Below are positions 1-10,890 of a stretch of 64,000 bases of DNA, piece after piece. The number at the start of each line of letters is the position of its first letter. Position 1 is the stretch's first letter. Both the position numbers and the translations under genes were made by a program. The DNA is taken from NCBI GenBank assembly GCA_002794785.1, contig NBBA01000029.1, positions 1 through 64,000 on the forward strand. The letters are read 5' to 3'. Source of the DNA: Coniferiporia sulphurascens (lineage: Eukaryota > Basidiomycota > Agaricomycetes > Hymenochaetales > Hymenochaetaceae). The notes under the pieces are model-generated. The model did no database searches and had not been told where the DNA came from. It saw only the letters and a program-made list of their open reading frames with translations.

Positions 1-1200
1 CCCCTCCCACTGTCCTTCACGCCGCACAGGCCTAAAGGTGAGATCAGAGCTACCTGACGCCCCAGAGGTGTAGTGTGAGGGTCACGGCACTGTAGGCACT
101 ACCCCACCACCCCCAGCCGCCTGGACTCATGCCCCCCCGTACCTGCTTGGTGATGTGAAGTGCTGCTGTGTGTCAAGGAATCAACTTAAGCCCAAATGGG
201 AATTACCCCCATTAGAACCCATGGAGGATTTAGTCCTCTCAAGCCAACAGAGGGAACTATCCCCTGCTGCTATGGCCTGCTCAGCGCACTGAGTTTTCCG
301 TGCCCTGGCACACGCTTCAGAACCCACATCAGCATCAGGTGTTACCCTGACACACTCTGCGGTGAATACTCAGGGCCCACATTTAAGGGTTTTCCCGCTT
401 CTGGATCTGCAGCATACCAGAATCTCCGTGTTGCAGAGGGGTGGACCCCAATGCTTTTTACAGCCACCAGGGAGTGCCTCTTACTAACCACCTCAAGGGG
501 GCCCGTCCCACCCAAGAGGCCCATGGTGTCCTGTCGCATTTCTGTGTCAGATGGTTATTACCACCATGCCATGTGTTATGAGACCCCTATCTCCTTTTAG
601 CAACTAGTGCTGTCATCAGAGACCCTTTTGGGAATTTGGGGAGCAGTTTTTGGTATGACATGCCGGTCATCATGGCCTCAATGCAAGCGCATCAATCCCG
701 GAGGATTAGACCCGACTTTCACCGAACCCAAGGTTTCCCAGCTCTCGCTGACTGCTGGTGGGCAGAGGGTTTCCCCAATCCCATGGGAACATTAACATTG
801 TGTCCCCCCCGACTGGCGTGCTTTGCGCCTTGCACCGCTGACCAGGCCTGAAGGCACGACCAGCAGACCAGCCGAGGCACCGCACCCCGAGAGGGCACAG
901 CAGACATGAGTGGGAATCATCCTCACCGAGTTATCCCTCCAATGCAATGTTATCATCAGGTTGCATACCCTCTGGTGAGCCCTAGAGCCCCTCTCGCATC
1001 TTCGAAACTGCCATTACAGTGACTGGACGACCAGTGAGCACGCACTCTGGAAGACTGGTGTGCAGATGGTAGCCTTCTCTTGTATCAACCCAGTAGTATA
1101 CCAGACCAGAGTACAGGTTGCTGCAACGAACCCCTAGATGACCCCCAGTGAAAACCAGAGATGGTGGTGGTAAGAGGACAAGAAGGATGATCCTGGCATG
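1..1200 (+). mobile_element. LINE 5' untranslated region remnant (sense)
   Basis: Positions 175-960 match, in opposite orientation, the 5' region of the minus-strand LINE at about 6400-7340. Shared landmarks are the stretch around 175-300 (GGAATCAACTTAAGCC, GGATTTAGTCCTCT) and the block at 545-680 (CCATGCCATGTGTTATGAG, ACCCTTTTGGGAATTTGGGG). No frame has recognisable protein motifs, and the 134-aa frame at 196-600 is not conserved between copies. I read it as LINE leader sequence. Positions 1-170 and 1000-1200 are weaker matches and may be leader or unrelated. Confidence 0.55.
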
Positions 1201-1583
1201 CTGAAGTGTAGTGTCTCAGGCCATAGTGCTGTGGGAGAGTTCCCCTCAGTGGCTCCAGAGGACTAAATCCTCTGTCGGTTCATGTGGGGGTAATTCCCAC
1301 TACAGGCTTAAGTTGATTCCCAGAAGTGCAGCAGTACTCTACAGGACCTCTATGGTCAGGGAGGGAATGTGTAGGGTAGGGGGGTTGTTCCATATGGGTG
1401 GGGTAGTGCCTATGGCGCCATGATCCTCACTTGGGATGGCCTCCTGGTGCAGCACACCTTACCCTAGTGCTCCAATATAGTGCCCATATGTCATAGAGGA
1501 CAGCAGGAGCAGTTTTGGTCGGCTGCATATCCTGAGGAAGGTACATGCGTTGTTTGAGTCCTGCAAGGGCACTCTTAATTCTG
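1201..1583 (-). mobile_element. LINE 5'-terminal segment, inverted
   Basis: This block is nearly identical to 7215-7605. Both copies end at the same base (CTCTTAATTCTGG) but are joined to different parts of a plus-strand LINE. A shared sharp end in two separate junctions suggests it is the true 5' end of the LINE transcript. Here the segment lies antisense and abuts a sense RT fragment at 1584, an arrangement expected from twin-primed integration. Confidence 0.6.
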
Positions 1584-2941
1584 GCTGCCCTCCACATTCT
1601 AGGCAACACCGAATGCGGAATCTCGGCCCTCCTCCTCCGCTGACTGTACACCACCTGTGTCTGCTCCATCCTCACATGGGGCGCTCCAGTATGGTACCAC
1701 GGCCGGTGCCAAAAAACCCTAGTAAGCCGTCTGCAGGCTGTGCAAAACACGGCATGCAGATGGATTCTCAGCGTCTATAAGGGTGCCTCCCCCTACTCCA
1801 CAAATTTTCTTTGTTCCCTCCCCCCCCTTTCTTATTATTTTGAATATGCTAAGACCCTCCATTCTCTGTGCCTCTGGCGCACCCCACACTCCATCAGTAG
1901 AAAACGATATTATAAAAACATAACTAACCGTCCTTTCTCCACTTCTCTGCAGGTCCGGGTCCCTTGGGTTCAACAGGTCCCTGCATACACTCATCCCCCC
2001 TGGATGGATCCTCTGGCATTTATGACTGGACAGGTCTCATTTGCCACTCCTATCACTCCGGTCAGCGAGGACACCCATGATGAATTCATCACAGCCATGC
2101 GCTCCCTGAGCACCCTCCCCCACCTCCAGGTTTTCACCGATGGCTTGCACATGGGTTCAAAGTCTGGATCAGCTGTTTGCGCCATGAGGGGCCTCACCCA
2201 CCTCAAATCACACCGACTGGCCTCCCCCACCTGCACAACAGCCATGGACGTGGAGATCTTCTCCCTCACCTCCACACTGAGCTGGGCAGCACACCACCTC
2301 CAGGACCTCCTGCCTGTCACATCTGACATTTTCTTTCTGTCAGATTCGCTGATGGCACTCCACCTTATCTGCACATGGGCACCGGCACCAGGCACCCATC
2401 TCCTCCATCAATGGAAGGTGGGGGTCCAGACACTATTGGACTCTTACCCAGATCTTTCCGTCCATTTTGTATGGTGCCTGAGTCACTCCAACATCCCTGG
2501 GAATGAATGGGCCGACCATGAGGCGAAGTTTGTGACGAACCTACCCCCATCCTCCCTCACACCCTCCACCTCTGCACTGAAAGAGGCCGCCATCAACACC
2601 CTCATGGAGCGCTGGTCCCTCTCACTCACCTGCCCACTGGCCTTGACAGCTGACAAATACCTTGCTGTCAACAGCATCCCCTCTCGCCATCCCCAAAAGC
2701 TACTCATGCAGTTGGTGGACCACCCTTGCCAGGAGCTATCTGCCATCGCCCAGGTACTCTGCCATGCCGGTCCCTATGGGGGCTACTGGCTGAGCTTTGA
2801 CTCAGCCTATCAACACAGGCATGGCCTGATCTTGCACTGCAGATGGCACAACCACCCCCCCTGGCCAGCCCAGTCGACCGCCCATGTACTGGGCGGATGT
2901 CGTACATTCCAACCATGGATCTGCAAGGTTTGGCCTCCCTG
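1584..2941 (+). pseudogene. LINE-0 ORF2 fragment: RT C-terminus and RNase H
   Basis: Translation gives the RT thumb/linker region (WGAPVWYHGRCQKTLV, then ACRWIL, then FLCSLPPLSYYFEY). A complete RNase H domain follows with its acidic residues: FTDG near 2133, MDVEIFSLT near 2250, LSDS near 2337 and NEWADHEAK near 2505. The C-terminal tail (YGGYWLSFDSAYQ, CRWHNHPPWPAQ) is conserved in every copy in this window and has Cys/His spacing that may bind zinc. The 412-residue open stretch starts at 1740. A TGA near 1656 sits where other copies have Arg. The frame is cut at 2941 by a solo LTR and resumes at 3506. Confidence 0.85.
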
Positions 2942-3500
2942 TGTTACAATTTTCCTTTACTTTTCCTTATTGCACTGACTCATTTCCCCTTCGTCATCAT
3001 CAGTCAGCGCAACTCCCCCATTTCTCTACCTTACTCATCCTTATTCCGCCTTACGCCATAAGATGCCATGATGACGCCTTATTGCACCATCATGACGTGC
3101 TTTGCTTACTGATCACCGAACTTGTATTACCAAGGCATTCCTTGAGTTTCCATGACCTCCCATAATCTGGTAAACACACCTAACCAAGTCGCTACAGTAG
3201 CAAACACATAGAATAGCATATAAGCATGTAACTTCAGTAGCACAAGCCCTAAGCTTGTGCTCTTTGTTCATACAAGCCCATTATCTGCTACCACCAGTCT
3301 ACTGAGTGCCACTTGGCCATTAGTCGCTTCGTCGTAACCCGACTCGCTCTAGAAGCCTATCACGCCCACATCGACGATCAGGAAGCCCCATTGACGATCC
3401 CCCTCGACTTACGACATCTAGGAAGCCCTGTTGCCGTACCATCAGTTCCGACGATCAGGAAGTCCCGACGTCAATCACCGCGTAACCGTTGAGCTTAACA
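2942..3500 (+). mobile_element. Solo LTR, main family (copy A)
   Basis: The 559-bp LTR starts TGTTACAATTTTCC and ends GTTGAGCTTAACA. It is flanked by a perfect 5-bp target duplication CCCTG (2937-2941 and 3501-3505), and removing it rejoins the LINE reading frame. All copies of the family share a TATA-like GCATATAAGC, a perfect inverted repeat GCACAAGC-CCTAA-GCTTGTGC and three AGGAAGCCC motifs near the 3' end. The 5-bp duplication and TG...CA ends fit a Ty3/gypsy-type LTR. Confidence 0.93.
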
Positions 3501-3505
3501 CCCTG

Positions 3506-3794
3506 CCTCCCACTCCTGATGCACCACACCGAGTGGGCTGACAAAAACCATCTCCAGGTTCTATGCCACTGGCTCAAACTCACAGGGCACCTGAACTGCC
3601 TGTCAGACTGCACCTCAGCTGCCATCTGCCTGGCCTTTGCTGTGATGGGACTGGAGGGACACCTGACCAACAAAGATATGGACTTGGACCTCCTCCAGGA
3701 CTTCATGAGTCATATGCTTGGACCCCATACCCTGGACCTGGACCCAGCTCTCTTGGAGCTTTCAGGTGCGCTTCCACCATTTTCCCTTGTTTAG
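3506..3794 (+). pseudogene. LINE-0 ORF2 C-terminus after the solo LTR
   Basis: This continues the frame interrupted at 2941: LPLLMHHTEWADKNHLQ, HWLKLTGHLNCLSD, then a short tail ending SGALPPFSLV with a stop. The same C-terminal block closes ORF2 in the other copies near 8230, 24760, 45230, 47720 and 59790. Its function is unknown; it follows the Cys/His tail of the RNase H region. Confidence 0.8.
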
Positions 3795-3971
3795 TGCCTG
3801 CCCTTCAGACTCCCCTCTGTATCTCTCAGCTGGTGCTCTCGCCCTCCCTTTCCTATTCTAAGCTACCCTGTTTGCCTGCCTTCACCCACTTGGTATCGCT
3901 GTAGTGATATGTATTCCTCCCTCTCCGTTTTTCCATCTGTACTAATAGGGGCCCTCCACATCTTGGCACCC
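3795..3971 (+). other. LINE-0 3' UTR, cut by another LINE
   Basis: This is the start of the LINE 3' UTR (AGTGCCTGCCC..., GATATGTATTCCTCCCTC, TAATAGGGGCCC), matching 45234-45410. It stops after CTTGGCACCC, where the T-rich complement of a minus-strand LINE tail begins. Confidence 0.75.
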
Positions 3972-4330
3972 TTTTTTTTAATTTTTTAATTTTATTATTA
4001 TTATTATTCCTACAGAATTACATAATACACCTGTGGCCCCAAAGGGGCCGCCTGTAAACTACATAATTACAGAGGTGCCCATCATCACACATCACGCGAA
4101 ACTGGGTGGGGTGTGTGCCTCCTGAGGGAGGCCTAGTGTACTAACATGCCCTATTGAAATAAGTAAAGAAGGAGGGAGGAATACATATCTCTATGCCCAT
4201 GCCAAGGCAAAATGAAAGCAGGTAAAGGAGTAGATTAGAAATGGAAAGGGGAGGGCATGGATGCCATTCAGGAAATCAATGAGGAAACTGAAAGACAATC
4301 ACAGGTCAAGGGGAAATGGAGGAAGCATAC
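3972..4330 (-). mobile_element. LINE-0b tail and 3' UTR
   Basis: On the minus strand the 3' UTR ends with the GGCCCC-TTTG-GGGCC hairpin, then CTGTAGGAATAATAATAAT and a mixed A/T tail (complement at 3972-4015). The hairpin arms differ in length and sequence from other copies but still pair. The tail lies against the interrupted 3' UTR of LINE-0. Confidence 0.8.
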
Positions 4331-5570
4331 CTGAAAGCTCCAAAAGGGCTGGGTCCGTATCCTGAGTTCATGGTCCAAGGTAGCAATGCATGTATCCCCT
4401 AAGGAGGTCCAGGTCAAGTCCTTCATCAGTTGGGTGACTGTCCAGGTCCATGGCGGCAAAGGCCAAGCGGATGGAACCTGCAGTGTGGTCGGTGAGTCGG
4501 TTGAGGTGCCCCATCAGCCGAAGCCAGCAGTGCAAGACAGGGAGGCAGTGCTTGTCAGCCCACTCAGAGTGGTGGATGGGCAAGGGGACATTGCAGAGGC
4601 CAGACATGGTGAATCCATGGCTGGAAGGTAGAACACCTGCCTAAAATGTGGGCAGTCATCTGTGCTGGCCAGGGTGGGTGGTTGTGCCACCAGCAGTGCA
4701 AAATCAGGCCGTGCATGCGATGGTAGGCTGAGTCGAAGCTCAGCCAGTATCCCCCGTAGGGACCAGCATGGCATAGAACCTGAGTGACTGCCGACAGCTC
4801 ATGGCAGGGGTGGTCCACCAAGTGCACTAGGAGCTTGTGGGGACACCAAGAGGGGACGCTGTGGACAGCCAGGTATTTGTCAGCTGTGGAGGCTAGGGGG
4901 TGGGTGAGAGAGAGGGACCAGCATTCCATGAGGGTGTTGGTGGCCTGCTCCTTCAGAGCAGATATGGAGGGCACAAGGGTAGAGGGGGGGAGCTCTGTTG
5001 CTAGTTTCACTTCTGAATCAGCCCACTTGTTGCTGGGGATGTCCTCATGGCCAGGGCACCAAGCAAAGTGGATGGTGATGTTTGGGAAAGAGTCTAGAAG
5101 AGTCTCAACCCCAGCCTTCCAATGATGGAGGAGGTGGGTGCCTGGTGATGGGGCCCATGTGCGGATAAGGTGGAGGGCGGCTAGCAAGTCAGAGAAGAAA
5201 AAGATGTCCAAGGTACTTGCAAGCTGTTCCCTGAGGTGATGGGCCACCCAGTCCAGTGCTGAGGTAAGGGAGATTATCTCGGCATCTGTGGCTGTGGCGG
5301 GGGTGGGGGATGCCAGGCAGATGGACCCCAATCGGTGGGGGCCCTGCATGGCGCAGATGGCAGATCCTGAGTTGTTCCCAATGCATGAACCATTGGTAAA
5401 GATCTGCAGGGAGGAATTGGAGCAGAGAGCACGTGCTTGTTCCATGAACCAGTCACAAGTGTCACGTGCTACTGGGGGGGTGGGGGTGGTGAAGGTAATC
5501 CGACCTTGCCCAAAAGCAAGTGGGTCTGTCTATGGGGGATGCGTGTATGCTGGGGCCAGTTGAACTCAAG
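4331..5570 (-). pseudogene. LINE-0b RNase H domain and C-terminus
   Basis: A 293-residue minus-strand frame (5445-4564) holds the RNase H domain: FTNGSCIGNNSGSAICAM (the first Asp of FTDG is Asn here), TDAEIISLTSALDW, FFSDLLAALHLI and WCPGHEDIPSNKWADSEVK. The Cys/His tail follows (GPYGGYWLSFDSAY, CWWHNHPPWPAQ). The C-terminal block continues in other frames to about 4331, so at least one frameshift is present. Confidence 0.85.
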
Positions 5571-6385
5571 GAACACAGACCTGCAACAAAAGGGAGAAAG
5601 GGGTGTTAGCTGAGGTGTTAAATCAACAACAACCAATAGAGTGGGGGGTGTGCCAGAGGCACAGGGCATGGGACATTTTTAAATATTCAAAGTAAAATGA
5701 AAGGGGAGGGGTAGAACATAAGAAATTAGTGGAATGGGGGGATGCGCCCTTGTAGACACCTAAAATCCACCTGCAGGCTGTGTTTTGCACAGTCTGGAGG
5801 TGGTTTACCAGGGTTTTCTGTTGCCTTCCATGATACCAAACTTGTGCACCCCAGGCCAGAACTGAGTGCACACAGGATGTGTAGAGGCGGCAGAGGAGGA
5901 GGGCTGAGATGCCGCATTGGGTGTTACCAAGGATGCAGAGGGCAGCGAGTGTTGAGAGGCCCTTGGATTGCATGCGATCCATGTGAGGGTGGAAGGAGAG
6001 GGAGGGGTCCCACCAGATACTGAGCCATCAGAGGGGGTTGGATGGTCAGATGAGCATGGTTGCATCGATTTGGATTCCTGCGGTGTCCCAGCTGTGATAG
6101 CCAACACACCATTGGGGTGGGTGGAAATGGATGACTTCTGTCTTGGCAGCCTTGATGTTGAGACCGATTTTGCTGAAGAGGCCATTGAGTTGTTGGTAAG
6201 CGCAGGCCAAGGAGTGACAGTTGGATGTCACTGAGGAGCCTATGCAGACTAGGAGGTGGTCATCAACATATGCAAGTGCAGTGGTTCCTGGTTGGCAGAA
6301 ACACTGGAGGACAACACCTGTGAAGATGGTTGATAGGATGGGGGAGACTGGGCACCACCACCATCTCGGTTTTGTGACTGGGGTC
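5571..6385 (-). pseudogene. LINE-0b RT fragment
   Basis: Frames at 6046-6933 and 5623-5982 encode the RT palm from PVSPILSTIFTGVVLQ through AYVDDHLLVCIG (the YxDD box) and IGLNIKAAKTEVIHFHP, then the thumb to CRWILGVYKGASPHSTNFL. Upstream of about 6385 the sequence switches directly to leader sequence, so the endonuclease and the RT N-terminus have been deleted. Confidence 0.8.
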
Positions 6386-7605
6386 AGTGGGGGGAAGTCG
6401 CAGCTACCCAACTGTGTCTGGACTCTCTGGGACTGGGCACTGTACGAGAGAAGGTTCCGACTCACCCTAGCACACTGGGGACAGCCGTCGGTTGCCGTAA
6501 CATGGCGGGAAACAGGCGTGGAGCTCACCAATTGTCGATGGCAACCTGTCGGAAGTGTTGCCTCTGGTGGAATGACTCGGTGAGGATGATTTCTGCTGGC
6601 ATCTGCACTGCTCTCTTGGGGTGGCATGCTTGTTGGGCCTGCATTGTATGTAGGCTCAGTGGGGGGGGACACAACATTAACATCCTCACAGGGGGGGGGA
6701 AACCCCCTGCCCCGCAGTGGGCGACTTCGGTTGGGAAACCTCGGTTTGGGGCAACCCAGATCGCACCTTCGGGTGCTGAGCACTGCCCTCCTGGGTACCT
6801 CGGAGCTTGTGTTGTCCCTAGCATGACAAATCAAAAACTGCCCCCCCAAATTCCCAAAGGGTCTCTGATGATGGCACTTTGTGCTAAAAGGAGATAGGGG
6901 GCTTATAACACATGGCATGGTGGTAAGAACCACCCAACGCTGAAAGGCAACAGGGCACCATGAGCCTCTTGGGTGGGTTGGACCCCCTGGAGGTGGTTAG
7001 TATCCCCTACTCCCTGGGACAGCTTTGCCACTGGGGTCGGGTATGTGAGATGGAGATCCTGGTACAACTGCGGATCCAGAAGCAGGGGCTGGGGGTTGAC
7101 TGGGTGCTTGTCCCATGACCTCGGTTCCTGAGTATTCTGGCTGTAATGGCTGTTTCTGAAGCATGTGCCAGGGCATGGGAAAGGGCCTGCATGGAGCGTG
7201 TGTCGGCATCCCAGCATGCTGAAGTGTAGTGTCTCGGGCTGTAGTGCTGTGGGAGAGTTCCCCTCAGTGGCTCCAGAGGACTAAATCCTCCATCAGTTTG
7301 TGTGGGGGTAATTCCCACTACAGGCTTAAGTTGATTCCCAGAAGCGCAACAGTACTCTACAGGACCTCTATGGTCAGGGAGGGAATGTGTAGGGTAGGGG
7401 GGTCATTCCATATGGGTGGGGTAGTGCCTACAGCACCACGACCCTCACTCGGGATGGCCTCCTGGCGCAGCATGCCTTACCCTAGTGCTCCAATATAGCA
7501 CCCATATGTTGTAGAGGACAGTGGGAGCAGTTTTGGTCAGCTGCATATCCCAAGGAAGGTACATGCATTGTTTGAGTCCCACAAGGGTGCTCTTAATTCT
7601 GGCCC
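6386..7605 (-). mobile_element. LINE-0b 5' UTR (antisense here)
   Basis: This minus-strand leader shares blocks with 1-960, 1201-1583 and 55475-55744. It has no convincing protein. The leader runs to 7605, where it ends at the same base as the copy at 1583 and abuts a plus-strand LINE RNase H fragment. Confidence 0.6.
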
Positions 7606-7872
7606 TCTCGCCTCAACCACCAACAAATACTTGGCAGTTCACGGCACCCCCTCCCGCCGACCCAGGAAGCTGCTCATGCACTCAGTTGACCACCCCTGGA
7701 ACAAGCTATCAGCAGTTGCTCAAGTCCTCTGTTGTGCCGGTCCCTACAGGGGCTACTGGCTGAGCTTCGACTCAGCCTACCGGCACAGACATGGCTTGAT
7801 CTCGCACTGTAGGTGGCACAACCACCCCCCATGGCCAATGCAGTCCATCCCTCTTGACCTCTAACCACCATC
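7606..7872 (+). pseudogene. LINE fragment: RNase H C-terminal tail
   Basis: A short plus-strand piece reads STTNKYLAVHGTPSRRPRK, VAQVLCCAGPYRGYWLSFDS and CRWHNHPPWPMQ, homologous to ORF2 just after RNase H. It is truncated on the left by the inverted LINE leader and on the right by the tail of LINE-II. Confidence 0.75.
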
Positions 7873-8230
7873 ATTTTTTATTTTAATTTAATTTAATTTA
7901 ATTATTCCTGCAGTATTACATAATTACAAGCTGCCCCCCTGAAGGGGGGGCCCTAACTACATAACAACGGAGGCGCCCATCATCATGCAACGCACAAAAC
8001 TGGGTGGGGGCCCTGCTCCCCGAAGGGTGCCAAGGTGTGGAGGGCCCCTATTAGTAGACGGACTAGCAGAAAGAGGGAGGAGTACATATTGCTATGACTA
8101 TACCAAGCGGGCGAGGGCAGGCAAAGGAAGTAGTTTAGAATGGGAAAGGGAGGGTGAGAGCGCCAGCCAGGACATATGAATGGGAGTCCGAAGGGCAGGC
8201 TCTAAGCAGAGGGAAATGTAGGAAGCACAC
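7873..8230 (-). mobile_element. LINE-II tail and 3' UTR
   Basis: On the minus strand the 3' UTR ends with hairpin GGGCCCCCCC-TTCA-GGGGGGC, then CTGCAGGAATAATT, several AAATT units and A6. This marks the 3' end of LINE-II, whose other parts lie at 8202-10571, 18587-19180, 19741-19824 and 20739-24412. Confidence 0.85.
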
Positions 8231-9424
8231 CTGAAAGCTCCAAGAGGGCCAGGTCTGGGTCCTGGGAACAGGGTCCAAGCATACAACTCATGTATTCCCA
8301 TAGGAGGTCCAAGTCCATATCTTCATCAGTTGGGTGTCCCTCCAGTTCCATTGCTGCAAAGGACAGGCAGATGGCAGCTGAGGCACGGTTGGATAGGTGG
8401 TTCAAGTGCCCTGTTAGCTTTAGCCAGCAGTGGAGAACCGGGGGGTGGTTTTCATCAGCCCACTCGGTGTGGTGGGTGGGAAGTGGGAGGCAGGGAGGCC
8501 AGACCTTGTGTATCCATGGTCGGAAGGTGTGACATCTGCCCAGTACATGAGCAGTTGACTGGGCCGGCCAGGGGGGGTGGTTGTGCCACTGGCAGTGCGA
8601 GATCAGGCTGTGCTGGCGCCGGTAGGCCGAGTCAAAGCTCAGCCAGTAGCCCCTGTAGGGACCGGTGCAACATAGGACCTGGGCAACTGCCGAGAGCTCC
8701 CGGTGGGGGTGGTCGACCAGCTGTGTGATGAGCTTTCGGGGTGGCGGGAGGGGATACTGTTGACAGCGAGGTATTTGTCGGCTGTTGAGGCAAGGGGTTG
8801 GGCAAGTGAGAGGGACCATCATTCCATGAGCATGTTAATGGCAGCCTCTTTCAGTGCTGAGGTGGAGGGTGTGAGGGAGGATGGGGGTAGGTTCATTGTG
8901 AACTTTGCCTCATGGTCAGCCCATTCATTCCCTGGGATGTTGGAGTGACCCAGGCACCATATGAAATGGATGGAAAGATCCAGGTATGAGTCCAATAGGG
9001 TCTGGACCCCCACCTTCCACTGGTGGAGGAGATGGGTGCCTGGGACTGGTGCCCATGTGCAGATCAGGTGGAGTGCTGTCAGCAAATCTGACAGAAAGAA
9101 GATGTCGGATGCGACAGGCAGGTGCTCCTGTAGGTGGTGTGCAGCCCAGCTCAGTGCGGAGGTGAGGGAGAAAATTTCCATGTCCATGGCTGTTGTGCAG
9201 GTGGGGGAGGCAAGCTGGTGGGACTTGAGGTGGGTGAGGCCCTTCATGGTGCAGATGGCTGATCCAGATGTCGAGCCCATGCGAGAGCCATCAGTAAACA
9301 CCTGGAGGTGGGGGAGGGTGCTCAGGGAGTGGGCAGCGACCACGAATTCCTCACAGGTGTCCTCACTAACCAGAGTGATAGGGGTGGCAAACACAACTTG
9401 TCCAGTGGTGAATGCCAGAGGGTC
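8202..9424 (-). pseudogene. LINE-II RNase H domain and C-terminus
   Basis: Frames 9394-8819 and 8822-8202 (minus) carry FTDGSRMGSTSGSAICTM, MDMEIFSLTSALSW, FFLSDLLTALHLI and WCLGHSNIPGNEWADHEAK, then the Cys/His tail and the C-terminal block. A frameshift near 8820 splits them. The N-terminal side is interrupted at 9425 by a solo LTR. The sequence is close to LINE-0 (1584-2941). Confidence 0.87.
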
Positions 9425-9986
9425 TGTTACAATTTTCCTTTACTTTTACCCTACTGCGCTGACTCACTTCCCCTTCATCATCATCAGTCAGTGCAACTCC
9501 CCCATTTCTCTGCCTTACTCATCCTTATTTCGCCTTATGCCATAAGATGCCATGATGACGCCTTATTGCACCATCATGACATGCTTTGCTTACTGATCAC
9601 CGTACTTGTATTACCAAGGCCTTCCTTGAGTTTCCATGCCCTTCCAGAGGCTGGTAAAACATACCTAACCAAGTCGCTACAGTAGCAAACACATAGAGTA
9701 GCATATAAGCATGTAACTTCAGTAGCACAAGCCCTAAGCTTGTGCTCTTTGTTCATACAAGCCCATTATCTGCGACCACCAGTCTACTGAGTGCCAGTGT
9801 GTCACTAGTCGCTTCATCGTAACCCGACTCACCCTCAGAAGCCTACCACGTCCACATCGCCAATCAGGAACCCCTGCCGACGATCACCTTCGACTTACAA
9901 CATCTAGGAAGCCCCATTGCCGTACAATCAGTTCCGATGATCAGGAAGCCCCGACGTCGATCACCGCGTAACCATCGAGCTTAACA
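9425..9986 (+). mobile_element. Solo LTR, main family (copy B)
   Basis: A 562-bp LTR flanked by perfect 5-bp duplications GGGTC (9420-9424 and 9987-9991). It lies inside ORF2 of LINE-II, opposite in orientation to the LINE. Confidence 0.93.
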
Positions 9987-10571
9987 GGGTCTGTCCATGG
10001 GGGATGAGTGTATGCAGGGACTGGTTGAACCTGAGGGACCCAGACCTGCAGAGAAGTGGAAAAGGGGCAGTTAGTTACAGTTTTATTATATTGTTTTCTA
10101 CTGACGGAGTGCAGGGTGTGCCATAGGCACAAAGAGTGGAGGGTCTTAGCATATTTGAGATAATAAGAAAGAGGGGGAAGGGAACAAAGGAAATTTGTAG
10201 AGAAGGGGGAGGCACCTTTATAGACACTGAGAATCCATCTGCATGCCATGTTTTGCACAGCCTGCAGACAGCTTACTAGGGTTTTTTGGCGCCAGCTGTG
10301 ATACCAAACCGGGGCGCCCCATGTGAGGACGGAGCAGATGCAGGCAGTGTACAGTCAGTGGAGGAGGAGGGCTGAGATTCCACATTCAGTGTTGCTGAGA
10401 TTGTGGAGGGCAGCGAGGGTGGAGAGGCCCTTGGAGCGCATCCATTCCACATGGGCCTTGAAGGTGAGGGCAGGGTCCCACCATATTCCCAGCCAGTGAA
10501 GTGGGATAGAGGGTCGGATGAGCATGGTGGGGGCGACCCATACTCTGGTGGTGTCCCAGTCGGTGTAGTTG
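9987..10571 (-). pseudogene. LINE-II RT C-terminal region
   Basis: On the minus strand this encodes the thumb and linker between RT and RNase H (ACRWILSVYKGASPFSTNFL; PAYTHPPWTDP at the LTR boundary). It stops at 10571, where a copia element interrupts the palm just after the HFHPP motif; the partner half resumes at 18587. Confidence 0.8.
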
Positions 10572-10873
10572 TCTTAAAATCTATGCACATTGTGGTAGAC
10601 AATGAGGTGCAGTGGTAAAGTTGAGGGTGAACGGGGTTATCAGCGTAAACCGATGTATTTCTTGGGCGAGACCAGCTCCCCTTATATACACATTCCGTGA
10701 GCTAATACTACTATAACTATCTAGCTCCTATATCCTATGGCATTATCATTGCATTATTGTATTGTTAGTAAGTTGTTTGTTCATATGACCATGTGCTATA
10801 AATACCATGTCATTGAATGTAGATGTATTCCTATACATATCACGTGATTCATTTACATTATATTTATTTAATA
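10572..10873 (-). repeat. Copia 3' LTR
   Basis: A 302-bp direct repeat of 18280-18581, with the same length and no indels. In element orientation it begins TATTAAATAAATATAA and ends GATTTTAAGA, so the ends are not canonical TG...CA. Twelve base differences from the partner LTR all fall at nine CpG/TpG/CpA sites. Confidence 0.92.
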
Positions 10874-10890
10874 CTCCCCTTCAAACTTTT
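10874..10890 (-). other. Copia polypurine tract
   Basis: Read on the minus strand, AAGTTTGAAGGGGAG lies directly before the 3' LTR. This is the position and composition of a plus-strand primer, and it fixes the LTR edge at 10873. Confidence 0.8.

Noticed and set aside
196..600. A 134-codon plus-strand frame in the LINE leader
   Set aside because: The homologous leader at 6900-7320 does not keep the same frame open, so it is unlikely to be coding.
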